DNA of 64,000 nt from Terriglobia bacterium. GTDB lineage: Bacteria; Acidobacteriota; Terriglobia; Bryobacterales; Bryobacteraceae. Below the pieces are notes generated by a model. The model made no database searches. It worked only from the letters and a program-made list of their open reading frames with translations, and was not told the origin of the DNA. Numbering within the stretch: the first letter of the stretch is position 1; the number at the start of each line of letters is the position of its first letter. Below are positions 54,001 to 60,222 of the stretch, piece after piece. A program made the position numbers and the translations under genes. The stretch spans positions 20,890-84,889 of the forward strand of contig JAJPIT010000099.1 of assembly GCA_021324615.1 (NCBI GenBank). The letters run 5' to 3'.

Positions 54001-56732
54001 GGCGCCTGATCGGCTTCAAGGCCGATCTCGTGATCCTGAATCAGGAGGAGCCCAGCTACGACGCGCCGCTCCGCGAGCAGCTCCTGCGCCAGATCGAAGC
54101 GCACTCCCGCGAGTCGATCGACAAGCCCGGCGGCGTCTTCCTGCGCGACTGGAACGCCATGCCCGAGGAACACCGCAATCTGATCCTGGCCTCCTCCGCC
54201 GTCGTGCTGCACGGCAGCCGCGGCGCGCTTCACCAGCAGCTCGTCACGCCAGGCGAAAGCGAGCCGCCGCCGTCCTTCACGCCTTCCGGCGCCGCCGCCG
54301 AACAGCCGTCCCCTCCGCTGCCGTTTCTGGAGCTCCCCTACTTCAACGGCATCGGCGGCTTCACCAAGGACGGGCGCGAATACTGTATCTATCTCGGCCG
54401 CGAATCCGAGCGCACACCCGCCCCCTGGATCAACGTCATGGCCCATGCGAACTTCGGCGCAATGGTCAGTGAAAGCGGCCTGGGCTGCACCTGGGCGGGC
54501 AACAGCCAGACCAACCGGCTCACGCCCTGGCACAACGATCCGGTCAGCGATCCGCAGTCGGAAATCATCTATCTGCGCGACGACGACACCGGCGCGCTGT
54601 GGACCCCCACCGCGCTGCCGATCCGCGAAAACGACGCCTACCGCGCGCGCCACGGCCAGGGCTACACGATCTTCGAGCACAACAGCCACGCCATCGGCCA
54701 GACGCTGACCGTCTTCGTGCCCCCTTCCGACCCGGTCAAGATCTGCCGCCTGGCGCTGCGGAACGACTCCTCCCGCCCGCGCCGCCTTACCGTCACCTAC
54801 TTCGCCGAGTGGCTGCTCGGTTCGGTTCGCGAGGATCAGCAGCTTCACATCGCCACTTCCTACGACGAGGCCTCCGGCGCGATCTTCGCCGTGCAGACCT
54901 GGAGCGGCGCGGCCGGCCACGTCGCTTTCGCCGCCGCCCATCCGCGCGCCGCCTCCTGGTCCGCCGACCGCGCCGGATTTTTCGGCCCTAAAGGATCCCC
55001 CGCCCGGCCCGCCGCCTTGCAGCGGCTGCATCTGGACGGCAGCGTGGGGCCGACCCTGGATCCCGCCGCCGCCCTTCAACTGGGCGTCGCGCTGGAGCCC
55101 GGTGAAACAAAAGAGGTCACTTTTGTTCTGGGACAGGCGGAGACCGCCGAGGCCGCCCGCGCCGTCATCGCGCGCGCCTTCGCCGCGGGCCTCGATCCGG
55201 TGCGCCAGCAATGGGACGCGCTCTGCGGCGCTCTGCAAGTTCACACCCCCATCCTCTCCGTCGATCTGCTGCTGAACCGCTGGCTCCTCTATCAGGCCCT
55301 GAGCTGCCGCTTCTGGGGACGCACCGCTCTCTATCAATCCAGCGGCGCCTTCGGCTTCCGCGACCAGCTCCAGGACTCGCTGGCCTTCCTCTATGCCGCC
55401 CCGCATCTGACCCGCCAGCACATCCTGGCCTGCGCCGCCCGCCAGTTCCGCGAAGGCGACGTGCAGCACTGGTGGCATCCCGATACCGGCCTCGGCGTGC
55501 GCACGCGCTGCTCCGACGACCTGGTCTGGCTTCCCTACGCCGTGGCCCACTACGTCCACGTCACCGGCGACGAGTCGATCCTCGACGAACCGGTCCCCTT
55601 CCTCGACGCTCCGCCTCTGGCGCCGGAGGAGCAGGAAAGAATGTTCGCCGCCAGCCCCTCCGGCGAATCCGCGCCGCTGTGGGAACATTGCCGCCGCGCG
55701 CTCGATCACGCCCTCAAACTCGGCCCCCACGGCCTGCCCCTGATCGGCGGCGGCGACTGGAACGACGGGCTGAACCTGGTCGGCGCACAAGGGCGCGGCG
55801 AATCGGTATGGCTTGCCTGGTTTCTCGCCGCGGCGCTGCAATCCTTCGCCGCGGTCCTGGAACGCCGCGCCCCCGATCTCGCCCGCCAGTGGCGGTCCCA
55901 GGCCTCCGAGCTCGCCTCCGCCGTCGAACGCGCCTGTTGGGACGGCAACTGGTACCTGCGCGGCTTCTTCGACGACGGCACCCCGCTCGGTTCCCACGCC
56001 TCCCCGGAAATGCGCATCGATTCCATCGCTCAATCCTGGGCGGTGCTGTGCGGCCTCGCCGATCCCCAACACGCGCGCGCCGCTCTGGAATCCGCCGATC
56101 GCCTTCTGGTCAACGATCGCGACCGCCTAGTGATGCTGTTCACCCCGCCCTTCGATCACTCCACGCCCCATCCCGGCTACATCATGGGCTACCCGCCCGG
56201 CGTCCGCGAAAACGGCGGCCAGTACACGCACGGATCCCTGTGGATGGCCATGGCCTACGCCCGCCTCGGCGACGGCGGCCGCGCCGTCAGCCTGCTCCAG
56301 TTGATGAACCCGGTCGAGCACAGCCGCGATCCGGAAGCCGCCGCCCGCTACGCCGCCGAACCCTACGTCTCCGCCGCCGATGTCTATTCCTCGCCCGATA
56401 AGTCCGGCCGCGCCGGCTGGACCTGGTACACCGGATCGGCCGCCTGGATGTACCGCATCTGGATCGAGGAAGTGCTCGGATTCCGTCTCCGCGGCGACCG
56501 CCTCACCATCGCCCCCGCCATCCCCGCCGATTGGCCTGGCTTTTCCCTCGTCTTCCGTTTTCGCTCGGCGACTTATCAGATCGAGGTTCGCCGCTCGCCC
56601 GGCGCTCCCCAGCCGGCCGCCATCCGGCTGCTGGACGACGGCAAAACCCACTCCCTCGTCGTACACCTGCCGCTTGATCCAGCCGGCCGCCCCGAGGAGC
56701 CCGCCCTCGCCGCGGCGCGCCATAACCTCTGA
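48042..56732 (+). CDS. ndvB: Cyclic beta-1,2-glucan synthase (NdvB/ChvB/Cgs type)
   Basis: 2896-residue inner-membrane enzyme, close to the ~2830-2870 of Brucella Cgs and Agrobacterium ChvB. Two hydrophobic segments lie near residues 445-500. The GT84 glycosyltransferase follows, with the DxD in TLDSDTALPPGAARRL near 653, then GGGTDPYCKAVSDAQQDLFG and RREHRWIRGDWQ (QxxRW-like) near 805. More membrane helices lie near 847-890 and 966-1006. A glucoamylase-like domain spans ~1340-1590 (MGFLYDKPRRLFGVGY, WGVSESAFSSLDMNQVYQYR, YMAHHQGMSLVALDN). Tandem GH94-type domains fill the rest, with the catalytic GGDWNDGLN near 2569, responsible for chain-length control. One base separates it from an ABC exporter. 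Confidence 0.95.
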   Translation: MNHGEVRQIILGFFPPGTAAGSDLLASDRRPEVFLIQGGSHAVPGFAAPFAGLRLPRESLLVARCRAGDTADLVQKLRAARVPSIFVLRQEPPQAPARRPAGGAALLREQEEIFVQAQRELEDALRLDHALAPAAEWLLDNAYLVLTNLAEMRRNLPRDFSEFLEEKGQRRHVRLRARDLVARSDCSVSAASISEFLSDRSIAGKFTMRDLWMFPFLLRLALIEALTDIAVRVNQSQQMREAAYLWSNRLATSVRLGPELFGRMLARMEAEPYALEPAFLVSLAEQLQDEELALAPAQRWMESRLQHPLTSIVQSEHTREAAERISTANAFGSLRMLARLDFSEIFEAVSVVEGELRKDPAGIYPKSDAATRDDCRRVVEKIAQYGSLSELDVARRALELAARNACGVTHYLLSSGIAELERAAGARPPLETRIVRGLRRHATSFYLGSQALLVAGFTALALMLAWDAGVRGAAALAILGALALFPLSELSIQIVNALVISLLRPARLPKLDFRKGIPAENATLVIVPMMLASVEVARNEVEKLEIRFLANPDENLTFGLFADFLDAPQSSVPGDEELLAAAREGIEDLNRRYPGGRFVLFHRARQWSVSEQRWIGRERKRGKLDELNSYLLTGQPAQILIAGRLARPIRYVLTLDSDTALPPGAARRLVETAAHPLNRVELDPNTRVRRAGYTIIQPRVSVSLPDATATRFTRVFADGGGTDPYCKAVSDAQQDLFGEAIFHGKAIYDVRAFHAALGGRFPAETLLSHDLIEGAYSGAALANDIELFENVPHNYSSFSRREHRWIRGDWQIARWILPRVPTPAGSEPNPLSPLNRWRILDNLRRSLVPVASLLLLLLGWLISAAPGVWSLVVALAVAIPALAPLLERWARRIEGSVHGWQGSGDQLLRAAVRVAFLPHSAWIACDAIARALFRSHISRRNLLEWETAASAGANAHRHLNSTLRQMLVICAGSVALLMILAASGAFFPTFAFLALWAISPILMLWLNEPGFPRRQLEGADAVRLRRLARRTWRFFDDLVTAENNWLPPDNSQLALRVEVARRTSPTNIGMWLASALAARDFGYLTADELWRRTSRTLETMQRLERYEGHLLNWYNTATLEPLNPRYVSTVDSGNLIASLWVLRRGCQDVISAPVLNETCLRGLSDTLAMVRDACGRDAAMSEPLRQLRRLFFPAVGAHAVLARLRLATAPLELLKRRGNGERAYWISALESELKAWTGIVDRYLRWMETLAYPAEEALGEELAKCRRRALHAAPSLRSLASSVPPALEAILSRRGSPALAPELASWLDQLAAEFAQAQHNAAEMVKNFESLAALAEANASAMHMGFLYDKPRRLFGVGYAVGAPLEFTSHYDLLASECRLASLVAIAKGDVPAEHWFALGRTRSPADDGPVLLSWSGTMFEYLMPVLFMRSFAGSLLDRACRQAVEMQIEYGRAENLPWGVSESAFSSLDMNQVYQYRAFGVPSLALKRETEPSQVVAPYATMLALMVDPHSAVDNLRRLEALGLGGPMGLYEAIDFSREKSPEGDRGVIVYAYMAHHQGMSLVALDNVLNGEAMERRFHSEPRVRAFEPLLFERVPIARQPGEHLPVRHAPPRPRRVEEPPLWQEPAFLPRTHLIGNGRYWIASTNSGAGFSRWNDFDITRWRSDAALQSWGTFIYVRDLKSQTVWTTGEQPLGRDLGSASVTFATDRIQAVRRVASIETITHVTVAAEDDVEIRRVVVTNRSLRERHIELTSYAELALAPHRADAAHPAFSKLFIETEAPLEGVLVAHRRPRSPADPPVWAAHVLTGASGVQFETDRARFLGRGNTPANPRALTGELSGSAGAVLDPIFSLRCRLTLQPRERREIVFLTMAAASREALLQRIEKYRRPDAAARAFEMAWTRAQLELRYLGIRPGAAHRYHELAGRLLYPTPALRAASGRIARNRLGQSALWAYGISGDLPILTVTASDTRGIALVRELLLAHNYWRLIGFKADLVILNQEEPSYDAPLREQLLRQIEAHSRESIDKPGGVFLRDWNAMPEEHRNLILASSAVVLHGSRGALHQQLVTPGESEPPPSFTPSGAAAEQPSPPLPFLELPYFNGIGGFTKDGREYCIYLGRESERTPAPWINVMAHANFGAMVSESGLGCTWAGNSQTNRLTPWHNDPVSDPQSEIIYLRDDDTGALWTPTALPIRENDAYRARHGQGYTIFEHNSHAIGQTLTVFVPPSDPVKICRLALRNDSSRPRRLTVTYFAEWLLGSVREDQQLHIATSYDEASGAIFAVQTWSGAAGHVAFAAAHPRAASWSADRAGFFGPKGSPARPAALQRLHLDGSVGPTLDPAAALQLGVALEPGETKEVTFVLGQAETAEAARAVIARAFAAGLDPVRQQWDALCGALQVHTPILSVDLLLNRWLLYQALSCRFWGRTALYQSSGAFGFRDQLQDSLAFLYAAPHLTRQHILACAARQFREGDVQHWWHPDTGLGVRTRCSDDLVWLPYAVAHYVHVTGDESILDEPVPFLDAPPLAPEEQERMFAASPSGESAPLWEHCRRALDHALKLGPHGLPLIGGGDWNDGLNLVGAQGRGESVWLAWFLAAALQSFAAVLERRAPDLARQWRSQASELASAVERACWDGNWYLRGFFDDGTPLGSHASPEMRIDSIAQSWAVLCGLADPQHARAALESADRLLVNDRDRLVMLFTPPFDHSTPHPGYIMGYPPGVRENGGQYTHGSLWMAMAYARLGDGGRAVSLLQLMNPVEHSRDPEAAARYAAEPYVSAADVYSSPDKSGRAGWTWYTGSAAWMYRIWIEEVLGFRLRGDRLTIAPAIPADWPGFSLVFRFRSATYQIEVRRSPGAPQPAAIRLLDDGKTHSLVVHLPLDPAGRPEEPALAAARHNL

Positions 56733-56733
56733 C

Positions 56734-58551
56734 ATGGCGGCGCCTTCTCAGATCAGTTTCGAACAGCGCCTCAACGCGCTCAAAAATCTTCCCAAGGTCA
56801 TGCGGCTGGTGTGGCACTCGGCGCCGCTGGTGGTCAGCTCCAGCCTGCTGTTCCGCCTGGCCGCCGCCTTGACCCCGCTCGGCGTGCTCGCCGTTTCCAA
56901 GCGCATCATCGATATGGTGGTGGACACGGTCCGCACCCACCATCCGCCGCCCTCGCACCAGATCTGGATGCTGCTGGCGCTCGAATTCCTCTTCGCCGCC
57001 GGCGGTCTCGTGCTCGGCCGCGCCATCGATTATTGCGACGCCCGCCTGGCCGACGAATTCGGCCGCGACGTCAGCGTGCGCCTGATGAAGCACGCCGCCA
57101 GCCTCGATCTGCCTCTGTTTGAAGACCCCGTCTTCCACGACAAGCTGGAGCGCGCGCGCATCCAGGCGATTGACCGCATCAGCCTGCTGAACGCCATGGG
57201 CGCGCTATTCCAGCGCGCCGCCGCCCTCGCCTCGCTCGCCGCCGGCGTCATGTACTACGATCCCTGGATCTTCCTGCTGCTGCTTGTTTGCGTGCTGCCC
57301 GCCTTCCTGGGCGAGACTCATTTCGCCCTGCTCGGTTACTCGCTCGCCCATCGCATGACGCCCATCCGCCGCGAACTGGATTACCTCCGCGTGCTCGGCA
57401 CCAGCCGGGAAAGCGCCAAGGAGGTGAAAATGTTCGGCCTCGCCGATTATCTGCGGGACCGCTACGCCGCGCTCTCGAAATCGCTCATCTCGGAAAACAA
57501 CAAAGTCACGCGCCGCCGCCTGGCCTGGGGCGCGGCCTTCGCCATCGTCGGCTCGCTCGGCTACTACGGCGGTTATACGTTCCTGGTGTGGCAGGCCCTG
57601 GAGTCGAAAATCACCGTCGGCACGCTGACCTTCGTCGCCGGCGCCCTGGCCGGCGTCAACACCGAGCTGCAATCGCTGTTCTCGCTGTTTTCCAGCATCT
57701 CCGAACAAGCCTTGTTCCTGACCGACCTGATCGACTTCTTCGCGGTGCGGCCCAAAATCCGCTCCAAGCCCAACGCCATTCCCGCTCCCCGGCCCATCCG
57801 CGACGGCATCGAATTCCGCAACGTCTCCTTCCGCTATCCGGGTTCGGAAAGAATGGTGCTCAACCGACTCAACTTCCGCATCGAGCCCCGCCAGCGCATC
57901 GCCCTGGTCGGAGAAAACGGCGAAGGCAAAACCACCTTCGTCAAATTGATCGCCCGCCTCTACGATCCCACCGAAGGCGCCATTTTGCTCGACGGCGTCG
58001 ACCTGCGGGATTACCGCGTCGAGGATCTGCGCAAGGAAATCGGCATCATCTTCCAGGATTTCTTCCGCTACGACATGGCCGTGCGCGACAACATCGCCAC
58101 CGGCCGGGTCGAATTAATTCAGGACGACGCCGCCATCTGGGAAGCCGCCCGGCGCAGCGGCGTCGCCCCCATCGTCGAGCGCCTCCCCGGCGGCCTCGAG
58201 CAGATGCTCGGCCGCAGATTCCAGGGCGGCGTCGATCTTTCCGGCGGCCAGTGGCAGCGCATGGCCCTGGCCCGCGCCTACCTGCGCGACGCCCAGGTCC
58301 TCATCCTCGATGAGCCCACCGCCGCCCTCGACGCCGTCGCCGAAGCCGAGGTCTTCGCCAACTTCGCCGAGCTCACCCGCGAGCGGATGGCCATTCTCAT
58401 CTCCCACCGCTTCTCCACCGTGCGCCTGGCCGACCGCATCGTGGTCCTCGCCGAAGGCCGCATCATCGAGGACGGCAGCCACGATCAACTGATCGCCACC
58501 GGCGGCCGCTACGCCCGCCTGTTCCAGATCCAGGCCGCCAACTACCGCTAG
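56734..58551 (+). CDS. ABC exporter (fused permease-ATPase), probable cyclic glucan exporter
   Basis: 605-residue half-transporter: six hydrophobic helices in residues ~20-320 (LVVSSSLLFRLAAALTPLGV, YDPWIFLLLLVCVLPAFLG, GYYGGYTFLVWQAL), then an ATPase domain with GENGEGKTTFVKL (Walker A, ~393), LSGGQWQRMALARA (signature, ~502), LILDEPTAALDA (Walker B, ~523) and SHRFSTV. ATG 56734 follows the glucan-synthase stop by one base; an in-frame extension upstream lies inside that gene and is discarded. NdvA/ChvA/Cgt, which export cyclic beta-1,2-glucan to the periplasm, share this size and layout, and the coupling here makes the same role likely. Sequence alone cannot exclude a peptide or lipid substrate. 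Confidence 0.88.
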   Translation: MAAPSQISFEQRLNALKNLPKVMRLVWHSAPLVVSSSLLFRLAAALTPLGVLAVSKRIIDMVVDTVRTHHPPPSHQIWMLLALEFLFAAGGLVLGRAIDYCDARLADEFGRDVSVRLMKHAASLDLPLFEDPVFHDKLERARIQAIDRISLLNAMGALFQRAAALASLAAGVMYYDPWIFLLLLVCVLPAFLGETHFALLGYSLAHRMTPIRRELDYLRVLGTSRESAKEVKMFGLADYLRDRYAALSKSLISENNKVTRRRLAWGAAFAIVGSLGYYGGYTFLVWQALESKITVGTLTFVAGALAGVNTELQSLFSLFSSISEQALFLTDLIDFFAVRPKIRSKPNAIPAPRPIRDGIEFRNVSFRYPGSERMVLNRLNFRIEPRQRIALVGENGEGKTTFVKLIARLYDPTEGAILLDGVDLRDYRVEDLRKEIGIIFQDFFRYDMAVRDNIATGRVELIQDDAAIWEAARRSGVAPIVERLPGGLEQMLGRRFQGGVDLSGGQWQRMALARAYLRDAQVLILDEPTAALDAVAEAEVFANFAELTRERMAILISHRFSTVRLADRIVVLAEGRIIEDGSHDQLIATGGRYARLFQIQAANYR

Positions 58552-58580
58552 CAGAGCGGGACCAGGGATCCCGCTCTGCT
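58550..58580. terminator. Perfect 12-bp hairpin at the end of the glucan operon
   Basis: AGCAGAGCGGGA (58550-58561) pairs perfectly with TCCCGCTCTGCT (58569-58580) around a 7-base loop. It begins inside the ABC exporter stop codon and lies between convergent genes. There is no T-run on either strand, but its length, perfection and position support a bidirectional transcription end or mRNA-stabilising structure. Confidence 0.65.
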
Positions 58581-58607
58581 CCGCCGGATCGCGGCCGCCC
58601 GGACCCT

Positions 58608-59114
58608 TCACCGCAGCGCGTGAACGTTCACCGACCGCTCGGCCACCCGCGTCAGCGTCTGGTCCGCGTTCTTCTCCTCCTGAAGCGTAGCTTCCAGCAG
58701 CCGCGCCGCCTCGCTATGCCCCAGCGATTGCGCCAGCGACCGCGCCGTGCCATATCCGGCCATCTCGTAATGCTCCACCCGCTGCGCCGCCGCGATGATC
58801 GCCGCGTCGCGCACCTCCGGACTGCCCTTGGCCCCGGCCATGTCTTCCCCTTCGCGGATCAATCCTTTCATCGCTTCGCAGGTTTCCCGCTCCGGCGCTT
58901 TGTTCAAGCCGCGGAAAATCCTGTCCAGCCGCTCCACCTGATTCCTGGTCTCGGCCAGATGTTGATCCAGCGCGCGCCTCAAATCCGGATCCCGCGCGGC
59001 TTCGATCATCTTCGGCAGAGCCCCAAGTATGCGGTGCTCGGCGTCGTAAAGATCCTCGATCTGCTCCAGAAAAAGATCCTCAAGAGAGTGGAATTCAGGA
59101 CTGAATAAAGCCAT
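58608..59114 (-). CDS. YciE/YciF-type ferritin-like protein (DUF892)
   Basis: 168-residue four-helix protein of the DUF892 family, ferritin-like stress proteins. FHSLEDLFLEQIEDLYDAEH at the N-terminus is highly characteristic. HLAETRNQVERLDRIFRGLN, AAAQRVEHYEMAGYGTARSL and LLEATLQEEKNADQTLTRVA carry the Glu/His residues that would make the di-metal site (E, E..H, E, EE). It starts at ATG 59114. YciE/F are induced by osmotic and general stress in enterobacteria; the convergent neighbour here is the cyclic-glucan operon, also an osmoadaptive system, but the genes are on opposite strands. Confidence 0.88.
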   Translation of the reverse strand: MALFSPEFHSLEDLFLEQIEDLYDAEHRILGALPKMIEAARDPDLRRALDQHLAETRNQVERLDRIFRGLNKAPERETCEAMKGLIREGEDMAGAKGSPEVRDAAIIAAAQRVEHYEMAGYGTARSLAQSLGHSEAARLLEATLQEEKNADQTLTRVAERSVNVHALR

Positions 59115-59190
59115 ATGATCTCCTCTGCAGATACGACTCGCCGCGCCGCGCCCCGTTTCACCTCTCTCCGAAGTCTTACACTCGAATCAG

Positions 59191-59589
59191 ATGCGCCGGT
59201 TCCTGCTGTTGGCGATGCTCGCCGTTTCCGCCTGCCGCCGGGAAGCCAAACCCGCCCGCAAACCCGCCGCCCTGGTTTGGCATTCCATCGGCTCCTGGTC
59301 CGGCCGCGGCAACGCCCAAACCGAGTCCTTTGAGATCGGCTATGAACCCTGCCGCGTGCTCTGGGAGGCCCGCAATGAGAGCGCGCCCGGCGCCGGCGAA
59401 CTGGTGGTAACGCTGCACAGCGCCGTCAGCGGGCGCGACCTCGCCCTGGTCGTCGATCACCGCGGCGCCGGACGGGACGTCGCCTACCTGCACGTCGATC
59501 CGCACTACTCCTACATGACCATCGAATCGAAAAACGTCGATTGGTCGCTTACCGTGGAGGAAGGCGACGCCTTTCCTGCCGCCAAATAG
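59191..59589 (+). CDS. Predicted small lipoprotein
   Basis: 132-residue protein with a lipoprotein signal: RRFLLLAMLAVSAC ends in a lipobox with Cys15. The mature part starts with Lys/Arg/Pro and then has WHSIGSWSGRGNAQTESFEI and YLHVDPHYSYMTIESKNVDW, suggesting a small beta-sandwich. No catalytic motif is seen. It lies 3 bp before the RNA methyltransferase start, so it is in the same transcript. It is divergent from the DUF892 gene (76-bp gap). Confidence 0.75.
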   Translation: MRRFLLLAMLAVSACRREAKPARKPAALVWHSIGSWSGRGNAQTESFEIGYEPCRVLWEARNESAPGAGELVVTLHSAVSGRDLALVVDHRGAGRDVAYLHVDPHYSYMTIESKNVDWSLTVEEGDAFPAAK

Positions 59590-59592
59590 CCC

Positions 59593-60180
59593 GTGCCGGA
59601 TCCGCCCGGATGTGCCAGATTATTTGGTTTGGAACGTCTTCCCTATCGCGCCACCACGCAGGCGTCCGCCTACCAGCGCATCGTAAAGCTGCCCGTCGCC
59701 ATTCTTCTCGATAATGTTCGAAGCCTTTATAACGTAGGCTCCTTCTTCCGCACCGCCGATGGCGCCGGCGCCGAGCAGATCCTCCTTTGCGGCATCACCG
59801 GCCGCCCGCCGGAAAAGGCCATCTCCAAAACCACGCTCGGCGCCGAAAACTCCGTCGCCTGGAGCCACCATCAGGACGCCGCCCCGCTGCTGGCCGCGCT
59901 GCGCGCCCGCAACTACGAGCTCGCCGCCATCGAAACCACCCCAACCGCCGTCGACCTGTTCGACTGGCGGCCCAATTTTCCGGTCTGCGTCCTGTTCGGA
60001 CACGAGGTCGAAGGACTCAACCCGGAGCTATCCGCGCTCGCCGATACGCACGTTCGCATCCCCATGCTGGGCGTCAAGCACTCGTTGAACGTCGCCACCG
60101 CCGGAGGAGTCGTCATCTACGAGCTGCTGCGGAAGTACCGCAGAATGCACGAATCCGCGCCCGCAACCGGCGGCTTCTGA
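59593..60180 (+). CDS. TrmH/SpoU-family RNA methyltransferase
   Basis: 195-residue SPOUT methyltransferase, methylating ribose 2'-O in tRNA or rRNA. VAILLDNVRSLYNVGSFFRT is motif 1 with the conserved Asn and Arg, VCVLFGHEVEGLNPELSALA is motif 2, and IPMLGVKHSLNVATAGGVVI is motif 3, forming the SAM knot. There is no N-terminal RNA-binding domain as in RlmB, and the length resembles TrmL/TrmH-like short forms; the RNA target is not predictable. The start is GTG 59593, three bases after the lipoprotein stop. Confidence 0.9.
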   Translation: MPDPPGCARLFGLERLPYRATTQASAYQRIVKLPVAILLDNVRSLYNVGSFFRTADGAGAEQILLCGITGRPPEKAISKTTLGAENSVAWSHHQDAAPLLAALRARNYELAAIETTPTAVDLFDWRPNFPVCVLFGHEVEGLNPELSALADTHVRIPMLGVKHSLNVATAGGVVIYELLRKYRRMHESAPATGGF

Positions 60181-60222
60181 TCGCTTTTCTGTGTACGCGG
60201 GTAAACGTGCGACGATAAGGCT

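Noticed and set aside
51738..56072. 1444-codon open frame antisense to the cyclic glucan synthase, and a 1004-codon one at 47901-50915
   Set aside because: Both mirror the strongly G/C-biased third positions of the real gene. Their translations are Gly/Arg/Gln/His-rich without domains, and the sense strand has complete, recognisable motifs.
56380..56733. N-terminal extension of the ABC exporter by 118 codons
   Set aside because: It lies wholly inside the glucan synthase gene in another frame, and the half-transporter is complete from ATG 56734.
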